From NCBI GenBank assembly GCA_947500135.1, contig CANMQX010000004.1, positions 248,001 through 312,000 on the forward strand: DNA of 64,000 nt, in the 5' to 3' direction. Position numbers and translations under genes: made by a program. The notes beneath the pieces were generated by a model. That model did not search any database. It had not been told where the DNA came from and saw only the letters and a list, made by a program, of their open reading frames with translations. This document shows, one piece after another, positions 52,434-61,658 of this stretch. Positions within the stretch are counted from its first letter, which is position 1. Each line of letters starts with the position of its first letter. This stretch comes from an uncultured Paracoccaceae bacterium (GTDB lineage Bacteria; Pseudomonadota; Alphaproteobacteria; Rhodobacterales; Rhodobacteraceae).

Positions 52434-53855
52434 ATGGTTGTGCGTGGCGTGCCAAAGGGTTTGGCAAAAGATGCATGGTGGCTGGATGATGAACGGGCGA
52501 CGCCGCGTTGGATGCTTGGGGTTTTGTTGATCATCGGCGTTGGTTTGGCCGACCTGATGTTTTGGTCAGTGCGCCCCGGCCTAAGCTTCGTAATCTGGGT
52601 ATTGGCGATTGCCGCTGCCGTACATGTCACCCTTTGGTCGGATGTCGACCGGGTGCGGGGCTTGCGCGCATGGGGCGTTTTGCTGGTCACGCTGGTTCCG
52701 GTTGTCGATCTTTTCCAGTTGATGTCATTTTTTATTGCGATGTTGGGGTTCCTGTTCTTTGCAACCCTGATGGTGCTGGGGCGCTGGGATATGCCTGTGC
52801 TGCTGCGCGGCATGCGCCGGTTGCCATTTGCCGGGGTCATTCTGGTCTTTGTGGATGCGCTACATCTGCGTGTGTCCGCCCCGTCCACAGGGGTCGTCAA
52901 AAGGATCGCGCTTGATTGGGCCTTCCCGATCAGCGTTGGCCTGGTGTTTATCGTGCTGATCGCCGTCGCCAACCCGCTCATGGATCGCTGGCTGTTGCAA
53001 TTGGCGCAAATGGAGCCAGGGTTTGCTTTTGACGGCGCACGCGTGACGTTTTGGGCCACAATCGCGGTGTGTCTCTGGCCCTTCCTGCGGCTCAGCAGAT
53101 TGGCTAAGACGCTCGGCCGTGCGCCAGCTGCGCGGGGGGCGATGTGGCGGTCGGGTCTGTTGAATGATCGATCAGTGCTGCGCGCGCTGGTGCTGTTCAA
53201 CCTGATCTTTGCGGTACAGACCATGATGGATCTTGGGTTTCTTTGGGGCGGCGTAGCCTTGCCCGAGGGGATGACCTATGCCGAATATGCGCATCGCGGA
53301 GCTTATCCTTTGCTTGTCACGGCATTGCTGGCAGGCCTGTTCGCCCTGCTGTCGCAACCTTTTCTGGAGGCGCACCCCGCACTACGCGGTCTGCTTTACC
53401 TTTGGATCGGGCAGAATGTGCTTTTGGTGATTTCTTCCATCATGCGGCTGGACCTTTATGTCGATGCTTACGACCTGACACGGCTGCGTTTTGCAGCATT
53501 TGTCTGGATGGTGTTGGTGGCACTGGGGCTGATCCTGATGATCATGCAGATGGTGCAGCGCGCGCCGGTCGGATGGTTCATGTTGCGTGCGGCGGGGCTG
53601 GGGTTTCTGGCGATCTATCTTTGTGCGCTTGTGAATGTTGACGGGCTGATTGCCCGCACCAATCTGGCACAGCCGGACCCCGATATGTGGTATCTGTGTC
53701 GATTGAGCGAGGGGGCGGCACCGGCCTTGGCCACCGCCGACCAATCCTGTTATGGCTCGCAACCATCGGTCAGCACACCCAAAGATTGGCGCGAATGGGG
53801 CTACCGCAACGCCCGGCTGCGCCGTAGTTTGGCCGCGACGGAGGTAGCGCAATGA
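52434..53855 (+). CDS. DUF4173 family polytopic membrane protein, 473 aa
   Basis: About a dozen hydrophobic segments span the chain. The block ALPEGMTYAEYAHRGAYPLL (about 280-300) is the DUF4173 hallmark. The C-terminal ~70 residues (DPDMWYLCRLSEGAAPALA and later) are hydrophilic, with two cysteines, and probably lie outside the membrane. ATG 52434 is chosen because AAGGGA precedes it by six bases; several earlier in-frame ATGs lack one. Overlaps the response-regulator start (ATGA at 53852-53855). Function unknown; the position suggests it senses for, or is a target of, the two-component system. Confidence 0.87.
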   Translation: MVVRGVPKGLAKDAWWLDDERATPRWMLGVLLIIGVGLADLMFWSVRPGLSFVIWVLAIAAAVHVTLWSDVDRVRGLRAWGVLLVTLVPVVDLFQLMSFFIAMLGFLFFATLMVLGRWDMPVLLRGMRRLPFAGVILVFVDALHLRVSAPSTGVVKRIALDWAFPISVGLVFIVLIAVANPLMDRWLLQLAQMEPGFAFDGARVTFWATIAVCLWPFLRLSRLAKTLGRAPAARGAMWRSGLLNDRSVLRALVLFNLIFAVQTMMDLGFLWGGVALPEGMTYAEYAHRGAYPLLVTALLAGLFALLSQPFLEAHPALRGLLYLWIGQNVLLVISSIMRLDLYVDAYDLTRLRFAAFVWMVLVALGLILMIMQMVQRAPVGWFMLRAAGLGFLAIYLCALVNVDGLIARTNLAQPDPDMWYLCRLSEGAAPALATADQSCYGSQPSVSTPKDWREWGYRNARLRRSLAATEVAQ

Positions 53856-54532
53856 TACTGGTTGCAGATGATGATACCCAGATCCGCGATGTGGTGCGGA
53901 TCGCGCTAAGTCAGGCAGGCTTTGCTGTGGCCGAGGCGGCAGATGGGCAACAGGCGCTGGAAATGGCGCAAAGCCTGACGCCTGATCTGATCGTCCTTGA
54001 TATCGGGATGCCGGAAATGGACGGGCTGGCGGTGTGTCGGGAGCTGCGCAAATCCTCTGACGTGCCGGTGGTGTTTCTGACGGCGCAAGGGGATGAGATC
54101 GACCGGGTTGTCGGGCTGGAACTGGGGGCGGATGACTATGTACCCAAACCGTTTTCCCCGCGCGAACTGGTCGCGCGTGTCAAGGCGATCCTGAAACGGT
54201 CGCATGTGGCAACGCCTGCGCAATCGGTGTTGCGACGGGGGATGGTCAGCGTCGATCCAGACCGGCATCTGTGCCATGTGCGGGATATTGCGGTGACGCT
54301 GACGGCGCGTGAAATGGATTTGCTGGAAAGGCTGATGGCGCGGCCTGACAACGTCATGTCACGCCCGCAACTGGTGGATGCGATCTATGGCACCAATGTA
54401 CATGTGAGCGATCGGACGATGGATAGCCACCTGCGAAATTTGCGCGGAAAGCTGGCTTTGGCGGGGTGTACTGACGCGATTGAAACGGTGCATGGGGTCG
54501 GCATTCGGATGGGCGCATGTCGCGGCGGGTAA
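53852..54532 (+). CDS. OmpR-family response regulator, 226 aa
   Basis: Receiver domain: acidic pocket D6-D8 (VADDDTQ), phospho-acceptor D50 (LIVLDIGMPEMDG), the conserved Thr in VFLTAQ and Lys in DDYVPKPF. A winged-helix DNA-binding domain follows (about 125-226: LTAREMDLLERLMARPDNVMSR, then VSDRTMDSHLRNLRGKL). It overlaps both its neighbours (ATGA upstream, 16 bp downstream), making a three-gene operon with DUF4173 and the histidine kinase. CreB-like overall. Confidence 0.95.
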   Translation: MILVADDDTQIRDVVRIALSQAGFAVAEAADGQQALEMAQSLTPDLIVLDIGMPEMDGLAVCRELRKSSDVPVVFLTAQGDEIDRVVGLELGADDYVPKPFSPRELVARVKAILKRSHVATPAQSVLRRGMVSVDPDRHLCHVRDIAVTLTAREMDLLERLMARPDNVMSRPQLVDAIYGTNVHVSDRTMDSHLRNLRGKLALAGCTDAIETVHGVGIRMGACRGG

Positions 54533-55440
54533 TCCGAAAATGGCGACCGCCACTGGCATTTGTGCTGGGGGGCACATTGGCGGCCGTGTTTTTCCTGCCG
54601 TTGGTGGGTATTGGCTATTTCCGGGTCGCGGGTGGCGTGTTGGGCTGGGCCGAAACATCCTGGATGATCGGCTGGATGGCCTTTGTGGCAACCGGGGTGT
54701 TGGGTTACTTGCTGTGGCGGCTTGTGTTGCAGCCGGTCCGCGCGCTGACGACCTATGCGCAAAGTGAAGGCGAGGCCCAGGTGCCCGCGCATTTCGGCAC
54801 GCCAGAGTTTTCCGATCTGGGGCAGGCGGTCATCGGGATGACATCGGTCTTGCGTGGGCGCGAGGCGGTACTGCGGTCCTATGCCGATCATGTAACACAT
54901 GAGCTTAAATCGCCGCTGACCGCGATCCGGGGGGCGGCGGAATTGCTGGGTGATCCGGGGCTTTCGGATGCGGATCGGGCCAAGATGCTTGGCAATATCG
55001 GCGATGCCGTCGCCCGGATGGAGGCCTTGCTGGACAGCCAGCGCGCTCTTGCTCGCGCGCAGGAGCCGATGCCGCCGGGGGACTGTGTTCTGTCAGAGGT
55101 GTTGGCCGGTTACGACGTGGTTGTGGCGCGTGACGGAACGGTGCCTTTGCCGCGCGACGTGATGGATTTGGTGACAGCGCATCTTGTGGGGAATGCGCGT
55201 GCGCATGGGGCCGGGGTTGTGACCTTCACATTGCATGACGACGGTTTGGTGGTCAGCGACAACGGGCCGGGCATTTCCGATGGCAATCGGGACCGGGTTT
55301 TTGATCCGTTCTTCACAACGCGGCGAGAGTCGGGCGGAACTGGCATGGGGCTGCCTATCGTGCGCCGGATGCTGCAGGCGCAAGGGGCTGACATCACGTT
55401 GATCCCGGGACCAGGGGCTGTTTTTGAGATCAGGTTTTGA
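54517..55440 (+). CDS. Sensor histidine kinase, 307 aa
   Basis: Two transmembrane helices (about 13-33 and 48-70) with only a short periplasmic loop, so it has no large external sensor domain. The HAMP-like region follows, then the H box with H128 (THELKSPLTAIRGAA), N box LVGNARAHG (shortened), G1 DNGPGIS and G2 GGTGMGLPIV. The small loop suggests it senses membrane state or a partner, probably the DUF4173 protein encoded two genes upstream. CreC-like in context. Ends 6 bp before a perfect palindrome acting as terminator. Confidence 0.93.
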   Translation: MSRRVIRKWRPPLAFVLGGTLAAVFFLPLVGIGYFRVAGGVLGWAETSWMIGWMAFVATGVLGYLLWRLVLQPVRALTTYAQSEGEAQVPAHFGTPEFSDLGQAVIGMTSVLRGREAVLRSYADHVTHELKSPLTAIRGAAELLGDPGLSDADRAKMLGNIGDAVARMEALLDSQRALARAQEPMPPGDCVLSEVLAGYDVVVARDGTVPLPRDVMDLVTAHLVGNARAHGAGVVTFTLHDDGLVVSDNGPGISDGNRDRVFDPFFTTRRESGGTGMGLPIVRRMLQAQGADITLIPGPGAVFEIRF

Positions 55441-55446
55441 TGCAAT

Positions 55447-55472
55447 GTAAGATGGGTTTAAACCCATCTTAC
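55447..55472. repeat. Perfect 26-bp palindrome (GATGGGT family, copy 2) between convergent genes
   Basis: A perfect dyad with core GATGGGTTTAAACCCATC (55451-55468) flanked by GTAA/TTAC. It lies 6 bp past the kinase stop and 33 bp before the glucosidase stop, so it may act as a bidirectional terminator. Same family as 40438-40463 and 57438-57459. Confidence 0.85.
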
Positions 55473-55505
55473 GACGCGGCTCCGTTGCGCTTTGATCGCG
55501 GTCAA

Positions 55506-57125
55506 TCAAACCGATAGGGTCAGCGCCCCATCATGGGTCAGATAAGCAAAACCGTTCCCCGGAAGCGTCAGGAAAAAGCCGTCAATCTCAGCATGCTGAG
55601 GGCCGATAAGCGAGGCGTTGCCGTTTAGAGTGATGACCTGCGGTTCCTTGGACAGGTTAAAGATGCAGGTGATCTGTTCACTGCCGGTTTGGCGCCGAAA
55701 TGCCAAAAGCGGCTCTGGCAGATCAATGAATGTGGTCTGGCCAGCGCGCAGCGCTGGTTGCGCTGTACGAAAGGCGATTGCCGTTTTGTAGAACTTCAGG
55801 ATGCTGTCACCTGTAGCCTCCTGCGCGTCAACTGAACGTGCCATCTGAGGGGTTTTCACGGGCAGCCAGGGCTGCCCGGTGCTGAAGCCTGCATTGGGTT
55901 CATCCCGCGCCCACACCATTGGTGTGCGGCATCCGTCTCGCCCTTTGACGGCGGGCCAGAACCGCAATGCGGGCGGATCGGTCAGTTCGTCATAGGTCAG
56001 TTCGGTTTCTGTCTGGCCCAGTTCCTCACCCTGATAAATGCCGATTGTGCCTTCAAACGACATCAGCATCGCACAGGCCAGCCGGGCCATGTGGTCGTCG
56101 CTGATCGCGTGATCGCCCCAGCGCGTCACATGGCGCGGCACATCATGGTTGCTGAACGACCATTTCGGGTGGCCATCTGGTGCGCCTTGCTGGAACCCTG
56201 CGATACAACTGCGGAAATGGTCCGCCGAAAAATCAGGCCCCAGCATGGCAAAGCTGTAAGCCATATGCAGGCGGTTGGACCCGGCTGTGTAATCGCCCAT
56301 GATCTGGATCGATTTGCGCCCCATCTCGCCCACTTCGCCAACCATCATGATATCGTCATAGTGATCTGTCAGCCTGCGGAGCTTTTCCAGAAAACCAAGG
56401 TTTTCGGGCCGCGTCTTGTTATAGATATTGTCTTGCATCCCATAAAGATCGGTTGCCATGACTTGCGGGCGGCTCTGTGCCGGGGGGTTTGATCGCAGTT
56501 GGGTGTCGTGAAAATAGTAATTCACCGTGTCGAGCCGAAAGCCGTCAAGGCCGCGATCCAGCCAGAACTTGCAGGTTTCAAGAATTGCATCAACAACATC
56601 GGGGTTGTGAAAGTTCAGGTCCGGTTGGGCGGCAAGAAAGTTGTGCAGATAGTATTGGCAGCGTTGCGGATCGAATTCCCAGGCTGGGCCGCCGAAATGG
56701 CTGTGCCAGTTTGTGGGGGGTGACCCATCAGGCAGCGGGTCGGCCCAAACATACCAGTCGGCTTTGTCATTGTCCCGGCTGGTGCGGGATTGGCGAAACC
56801 ACGGGTGTTGGTTGGATGTGTGCGACAGGACCTGATCGGTAATCACCTTCAGGCCCAGATCATGGGCGTGCGCGATCAGCGCGTCGAAATCTGCCAGTGT
56901 TCCAAATAGCGGGTCGATATCGGTGTAGTCTGACACGTCATAACCCATATCCTTTTGTGGTGACGTGAAAATGGGCGACAACCAGATGCAGTCGGCGCCA
57001 AGGGCTGCGACATGTGGCAGCCGGCGTGTAATGCCCTGCAAATCACCAACGCCATCGCCGTTATCATCCTGAAAAGAACGTGGATAGATCTGATAAACGA
57101 CTGCGTCACGCCACCATTCACGCAT
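55506..57125 (-). CDS. GH13 alpha-glucosidase (oligo-1,6-glucosidase type), 539 aa
   Basis: Cytoplasmic glycoside hydrolase acting on alpha-linked oligosaccharides. Family 13 regions are in order: AVVYQIYPRSFQDDNGDGVGD at the N-terminus, VITDQVLSHTS, GLDGFRLDTVNYY with the nucleophile Asp, MMVGEVGEMG with the acid/base Glu, and FSNHDVPRHVTRW with the transition-state Asp. The C-terminal beta domain closes the protein. The enzyme resembles the alpha-glucosidase of alphaproteobacterial agl systems, but no sugar transporter or regulator lies beside it here. Confidence 0.93.
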   Translation of the reverse strand: MREWWRDAVVYQIYPRSFQDDNGDGVGDLQGITRRLPHVAALGADCIWLSPIFTSPQKDMGYDVSDYTDIDPLFGTLADFDALIAHAHDLGLKVITDQVLSHTSNQHPWFRQSRTSRDNDKADWYVWADPLPDGSPPTNWHSHFGGPAWEFDPQRCQYYLHNFLAAQPDLNFHNPDVVDAILETCKFWLDRGLDGFRLDTVNYYFHDTQLRSNPPAQSRPQVMATDLYGMQDNIYNKTRPENLGFLEKLRRLTDHYDDIMMVGEVGEMGRKSIQIMGDYTAGSNRLHMAYSFAMLGPDFSADHFRSCIAGFQQGAPDGHPKWSFSNHDVPRHVTRWGDHAISDDHMARLACAMLMSFEGTIGIYQGEELGQTETELTYDELTDPPALRFWPAVKGRDGCRTPMVWARDEPNAGFSTGQPWLPVKTPQMARSVDAQEATGDSILKFYKTAIAFRTAQPALRAGQTTFIDLPEPLLAFRRQTGSEQITCIFNLSKEPQVITLNGNASLIGPQHAEIDGFFLTLPGNGFAYLTHDGALTLSV

Positions 57126-57437
57126 GGAGCTCTCCTTGTTTTCGTTACGACAGCGTTTCGAGAAAAGTTGATGCCTCCGGTTTTTCTCAAGACGCCTTCG
57201 TCCAAATAATTCTGTTGCCGGAAAAAGAGCGCAGGACGGACGGGGTCTTTCAAGCCCTTTTCATGGTTTGCGCTGAAAAAGAAATGTAAAGGCGCGCAGG
57301 TTTGAGGCGCAAAAACGCGGCTCATCTGTCACGTGCCTGTGCAGGAGACATCTACGTTTGTGGCAAAGCTGCACAGATCATTCACCGGATCGCGATGATC
57401 CCGCGCGCCACAACCGTTTCCGATGGGCCTCACCGGG
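57126..57437. other. Intergenic region upstream of the alpha-glucosidase gene
   Basis: No gene seen. It contains the glucosidase ribosome-binding site (GGAGAGC-type, complement near 57128-57134) and presumably its promoter. TTTTC...GAAAA arms around 57139-57166 form an imperfect dyad that could bind a LacI-type regulator, but the match is weak. Confidence 0.4.
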
Positions 57438-57459
57438 GATGGGTTGAAACCCATCTTAC
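57438..57459. repeat. GATGGGT palindrome, copy 3, overlapping the puuD stop codon
   Basis: GATGGGTT and AACCCATC (57438-57455) form an 8-bp dyad around GA, with a TTAC extension to 57459 on one side only. TTA at 57456-57458 is the complement of the puuD TAA stop. Third copy of the family in the window. Confidence 0.8.
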
Positions 57460-58676
57460 GACCCGGCGCGGTACCACGCGATCAGTTTGGCCCGGTCCTG
57501 TTCTGACAGGTTGGTGATATTGGCGGGCGGCATAGCGTGGCTGACCCCGGCTTGCAGATAAATCTGCCGTGCATATCGGGCGATATCGCTTTCGGTTTCT
57601 AGAAAGACCCCCTTGGGCGCCCATCGCATGTTCCCCCAGACCGGTTCGCGCGCATGGCACATTGAACAGCGCCCAATGACGATGTCATGCGCATTTTCAA
57701 ACCCATCTGCGGTGGCAAAACGCTGTTCATAGGGGGTGAGTGTGCGCGCCTCGGCGGCGTCATAGCTGTCATGTCCGGGCTGGGTAGACAGCCATGCGAT
57801 CACGATGAACAGGATAACCGTCACCGCCCATGTCCAATTGGGCAGTCCTTTGCGGGCATGCATGGAATTGAAGTAATGCCGGATCGTGACCCCCATCAGG
57901 AAGACCAGCGCGGCAATGATCCAGGCATATTGCGTCCCAAAGGCCAGCGGGTAATGGTTCGACAGCATCAGGAAGATGACCGGCAACGTCAGGTAGTTGT
58001 TATGGGTCGAGCGCAGCTTGGCGATTTTGCCGTATTTGGGATCGGGCGTGCGCCCGGCCTTGAGGTCGGCCACGACAATCCGCTGGTTGGGCATGATGAT
58101 GAAGAACACATTTGCCGTCATGATCGTGGCTGTGAACGCCCCCAGATGCAGCAGGGCCGCCCGCCCGGTGAAGATCTGGTTGTACCCCCATGACATCGCC
58201 ACTAGCAGGATGAAAAGCAGAACCATCAAGGTTGTCGGCTGTTCCCCCAAGGGCGATTTGCACAGAAGATCATAGATGATCCAGCCAACCGCCAGTGATG
58301 CGGCGGAGATCAGGATGCCGGTAAAGATACCGATATCGGCCTTGTTGGGATCAATCAGATAAAGCTCTGCCCCGACCCAATAGACCACGGCCAGCATAGC
58401 CGCCCCCGACAGCCATGTTGCATAGCTTTCCCATTTGAACCATGTCAGATGCTCGGGCATTGCTTCGGGCGCGACCAGATATTTCTGGATATGGTAAAAC
58501 CCACCGCCATGTACCTGCCATTCTTCGCCATCGGGGGGGCCGTCGATATCGCGGTTCAGCGATAGATCAAGCGCGATGAAATAGAAAGATGACCCGATCC
58601 AGGCGATCGCGGTGATCACATGCAGCCAACGCACTGCAAAAGCCAGCCAGTCCCAAAGAATTGCAATATCGTACAT
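57456..58676 (-). CDS. puuD: Membrane-bound urate oxidase (urate hydroxylase) PuuD, 406 aa
   Basis: Oxidises urate to 5-hydroxyisourate at the inner membrane, passing electrons to a c-type cytochrome domain. The N-terminal ~300 residues have about eight transmembrane helices, opening WLAFAVRWLHVITAIAWIGSS and including HLTWFKWESYATWLSGAAML. The C-terminal domain carries a single haem c site, CSMCH in IVIGRCSMCHAREP, with a possible axial Met in SHAMPPANIT. Stop codon lies within a palindrome. Divergent from the LysR gene, with which it shares a 90-bp control region. Confidence 0.93.
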   Translation of the reverse strand: MYDIAILWDWLAFAVRWLHVITAIAWIGSSFYFIALDLSLNRDIDGPPDGEEWQVHGGGFYHIQKYLVAPEAMPEHLTWFKWESYATWLSGAAMLAVVYWVGAELYLIDPNKADIGIFTGILISAASLAVGWIIYDLLCKSPLGEQPTTLMVLLFILLVAMSWGYNQIFTGRAALLHLGAFTATIMTANVFFIIMPNQRIVVADLKAGRTPDPKYGKIAKLRSTHNNYLTLPVIFLMLSNHYPLAFGTQYAWIIAALVFLMGVTIRHYFNSMHARKGLPNWTWAVTVILFIVIAWLSTQPGHDSYDAAEARTLTPYEQRFATADGFENAHDIVIGRCSMCHAREPVWGNMRWAPKGVFLETESDIARYARQIYLQAGVSHAMPPANITNLSEQDRAKLIAWYRAGS

Positions 58677-58766
58677 TCTGCGTCCCCTTTGCCGACCAGT
58701 GTAGTCAGTGCGCTAGTTTTCTTGTATTCCCTGATATTGCAAGGCTCTATCAAAAATTGGCGAAGA

Positions 58767-59687
58767 ATGTCGTATCTTGAGAATATCCGTACGTTTGTCC
58801 GTGTCTATGAGTTGGGCTCGATGTCTGCCGCAGGTCGTGATCTGCGGATTTCTCCTGCTGTCACCTCCGCCCGGATTTCCCAGCTTGAGGATCACCTTTC
58901 CGTCCGTCTGTTTCAACGGACCACGCGCAGCCTGACGCCCACGGCCCAAGGCAAGGCGTTTTATGGCGGCGCCTGTTCGGTGCTGGACGCGGTGGATTAT
59001 GCAGAGGCGCAGGTCACTGATTTGACCGAAAACCCCAAAGGTCTGCTGCATGTGGCGGCCCCGCTGGGCGTCGGTCGCCGCTTGATCGCCCCGCATGTTC
59101 CGGCCTTTACCGCCGCATATCCATTAATCGATGTCCGTCTGCGTATGACCGACCGGAATGTGGATATGACGGCAGAGGGGCTTGATCTGGCCTTTCATCT
59201 GGGCCAACCCGCTGACAGCAATCTGCGGATCAGGAAAATCTCGGATGTGGCCCGGGTGCTGGTCGCCTCACCTGATTATGTGGCGACACGCGGCCATCCC
59301 GCCGATGGGACCGCCTTGGTGCGCGACAAACACGAATGTCTGAACCTGCGATTTCCCGGTGCTGCCGAATTTCAGTGGCAGTTGCAGACCGCTGACGGCC
59401 CGCAGCGGTTCCGCGTTGCTGGCCGGTTGGAAAGTGATGATGGCGATGTGCTGACCGATTGGGCCTTATGCGGGCAGGGGGTTGCGATGAAACCCCGCTT
59501 TGAAGTGGCCGAGCATCTGGCCAGCGGTGACTTGATCGCTGTGGCCGAAGCGACCCCGCCGATGCCGATCCAGATGGCCTGTCTATACACCCATCGGCGG
59601 CACCAGGACCCCAAGACCCGGCTGTTCATGGAGTTCATGGTCGAGAAGATCGCCGCAGCCATTCGGGCGGCGGAAACTCCTTCATGA
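58767..59687 (+). CDS. LysR family regulator, probable regulator of purine catabolism, 306 aa
   Basis: N-terminal winged helix-turn-helix (FVRVYELGSMSAAGRDLRIS, then VTSARISQLEDHLSVRLFQR) and a periplasmic-binding-protein-like effector domain (about 90-300). ATG 58767 gives the usual MSYLENIRTFVRV start; further upstream the frame overlaps the divergent puuD start region and lacks conservation. Lying between puuD and puuE, it most likely controls both, in response to a purine or ureide; this is inference from context. Confidence 0.92.
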   Translation: MSYLENIRTFVRVYELGSMSAAGRDLRISPAVTSARISQLEDHLSVRLFQRTTRSLTPTAQGKAFYGGACSVLDAVDYAEAQVTDLTENPKGLLHVAAPLGVGRRLIAPHVPAFTAAYPLIDVRLRMTDRNVDMTAEGLDLAFHLGQPADSNLRIRKISDVARVLVASPDYVATRGHPADGTALVRDKHECLNLRFPGAAEFQWQLQTADGPQRFRVAGRLESDDGDVLTDWALCGQGVAMKPRFEVAEHLASGDLIAVAEATPPMPIQMACLYTHRRHQDPKTRLFMEFMVEKIAAAIRAAETPS

Positions 59688-59747
59688 TTTATTTGAAAAA
59701 CGCCGGGATTATTTCAGATTACCATGGCAATGAAGGGGAGTACGACA

Positions 59748-61148
59748 TTGCAGCGATATCCACGTGACATGATTGGTTATGGGGCGACACCGCCCGACCC
59801 GCAATGGCCGGGTGATGCCCGGATCGCTGTTCAAATTGTCCTGAATTTTGAGGAAGGTGGCGAAAACAACGTCCTGCATGGTGATGCCGCATCCGAGGCG
59901 TTCCTGTCCGAGAACGTGGGCGCCACAGCCTGGCCCGATCAGCGCCACTGGAACATGGAAACCATCTATGAATATGGGGCGCGTGCGGGGTTCTGGCGGC
60001 TCCATCGGTTGATGGCCGAACTGCCGGTGACGGTCTACGGGGTTGCCACGGCGCTCGCCCGCGCCCCCGAACAGGTGGCGGCGATGAAGGACGCAGGCTG
60101 GGAAATCGCCAGTCACGGGCTGAAATGGATCGAATACAAAGACGCACCAGAGGATGTGGAGCGCGCCGATATGGCAGAGGCGATCCGCCTGCATACCGAA
60201 GTGACAGGTCAGCCACCACGCGGCTGGTACACCGGGCGCTGTTCGATGAACACAGTGCGGTTGGCCGCTGAGACCGGGCAGTTTGCCTATGTTGCTGACA
60301 GCTATGCCGATGATTTGCCCTATTGGGCGGAATTTGGACGACAGGACCAGTTGATCGTTCCCTATACGCTGGATGCGAACGATATGCGCTTTGCAACCCC
60401 GCAAGGGTTCAATGCAGGCGCGCAGTTTCTTGATTACCTCAAGGCCAGTTTTGACGCGCTTTACCGCGAAGGCGAGCGGATGATGTCCATCGGCCTGCAT
60501 TGCCGCTTGATCGGGCGGCCGGGGCGGGCAGAGGCCTTGCGCGCGTTCATTGAATACGCGCAAGGCCATGATGGTGTCTGGTTCGCGACCCGCGAACAGA
60601 TTGCGGATCATTGGGCTAAAACCCATCCGCATCAACGGTTTGACCGACCATCGCAAATGGACAAACCGACATTTATGCAGAACTTCGATCATGTGTTTGA
60701 ACATTCGCCATGGGTCGAGGAACGCGCCTTTGATCTGGAACTGGGGCCAGCGCATGACACGGCTTTGGGCTTGCACAACGCCATGTGCCGGGCCTTTCGA
60801 TCCGCAACGGAGGACGAACGGCTTGGTGTCCTGACTGCTCACCCGGATCTGGCGGGCAAGCTGGCCTCGGCAAAAAAGCTGACCGCAGAAAGCACGATTG
60901 AGCAGGCATCAGCGGGCCTGGATGCCCTAACGGATGCAGAGCGCACCGCATTTACGACGCAAAACGCAGCATATACCGCAAAATTCGGCTTTCCTTTCAT
61001 CATCGCCGTGCGCGATCACGATAAGGCGTCGATCAAGGCTGCATTCCAGATGCGTTTGGAAAATGATCGGGCGACCGAATTTGCAGAGGCCTGTTATCAG
61101 GTTGAACGCATCGCCCTTCACCGGCTCAAGGACATGCTGCCCCGATGA
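59748..61148 (+). CDS. puuE: Fused allantoinase PuuE / OHCU decarboxylase, 466 aa
   Basis: The first ~300 residues are PuuE, a polysaccharide-deacetylase-fold allantoinase (YPRDMIGYGATPPDPQWP, LNFEEGGENNVLHGD, then WEIASHGLKWIEY); the last ~155 residues are 2-oxo-4-hydroxy-4-carboxy-5-ureidoimidazoline decarboxylase (LTAHPDLAGKLASAKKL, SAGLDALTDAERTAF, FGFPFIIAVRDHD). The protein therefore covers two steps of urate-to-allantoate conversion, OHCU to allantoin and allantoin to allantoate. TTG 59748 is preferred because GGGGAG lies seven bases upstream; ATG 59724 or 59730 would add eight or six residues. Overlaps allA by ATGA. Confidence 0.92.
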   Translation: MQRYPRDMIGYGATPPDPQWPGDARIAVQIVLNFEEGGENNVLHGDAASEAFLSENVGATAWPDQRHWNMETIYEYGARAGFWRLHRLMAELPVTVYGVATALARAPEQVAAMKDAGWEIASHGLKWIEYKDAPEDVERADMAEAIRLHTEVTGQPPRGWYTGRCSMNTVRLAAETGQFAYVADSYADDLPYWAEFGRQDQLIVPYTLDANDMRFATPQGFNAGAQFLDYLKASFDALYREGERMMSIGLHCRLIGRPGRAEALRAFIEYAQGHDGVWFATREQIADHWAKTHPHQRFDRPSQMDKPTFMQNFDHVFEHSPWVEERAFDLELGPAHDTALGLHNAMCRAFRSATEDERLGVLTAHPDLAGKLASAKKLTAESTIEQASAGLDALTDAERTAFTTQNAAYTAKFGFPFIIAVRDHDKASIKAAFQMRLENDRATEFAEACYQVERIALHRLKDMLPR

Positions 61149-61621
61149 TCCGCGATATCAGTATATCCCCTCTCAGCGCGGAAAGCTTCGCGCCCTACGG
61201 TGATGTGCTGAATTGCGACGGTGATCCCGACAAGATGATCAATGCAGGGCTATGCGGGCGGTTTCATGACAGGGCGCAGGTGGATTGCGATGGCCGGGTC
61301 GGGATCAGCCTGTTCCGGTCCGCGTTGCTGCAATTGCCCTATACGCTCGACATGGTCGAACGGCACCCGCTGGGGTCACAAGCATTTATCCCGATGAGCA
61401 TGGATGCGTTTCTAGTCATCGTGGCTGATGCCGACCTGCAACCCAAAGCGTTCATCACCGCTCCGGGAGAGGGCATCAATTTCCATCGCGGGGTTTGGCA
61501 CGGGGTGCTGACGCCCTTGTTCGGTCCCGGCCTGTTCGCTGTGATCGACCGGGTCAGCGACGGGCCAAACCTGGAGGAACACTACTTTACCACGCCTTAC
61601 CGCGTGGTTTTCGACGAGTGA
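61145..61621 (+). CDS. allA: Ureidoglycolate lyase, 158 aa
   Basis: Splits ureidoglycolate into glyoxylate and urea. Matches AllA: ISISPLSAESFAPYGDVL opening, ISLFRSALLQLPYTLDMVERHPLGSQAFIP, then FITAPGEGINFHRGVWHGVLTPL, with conserved His and acidic residues in a cupin-like barrel. Usual length (about 160 aa). Its start overlaps the puuE-OHCU stop, so the two are co-translated. An allantoate-degrading enzyme is not in this window, leaving a gap between allantoate and ureidoglycolate. Confidence 0.94.
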   Translation: MIRDISISPLSAESFAPYGDVLNCDGDPDKMINAGLCGRFHDRAQVDCDGRVGISLFRSALLQLPYTLDMVERHPLGSQAFIPMSMDAFLVIVADADLQPKAFITAPGEGINFHRGVWHGVLTPLFGPGLFAVIDRVSDGPNLEEHYFTTPYRVVFDE

Positions 61622-61658
61622 CCGGCGCGTAAGATCGGCAACAACAGGGGACGACAAA

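Noticed and set aside
55492..55505. FNR-like site TTGATCGCGGTCAA
   Set aside because: It lies between the ends of two convergent genes, not upstream of any start, so a regulatory role is unlikely.
59709..60842. 377-codon open frame antisense to puuE
   Set aside because: The plus strand encodes an unmistakable PuuE-OHCU protein; the antisense frame is low-complexity in Pro/Arg/Cys and matches nothing.
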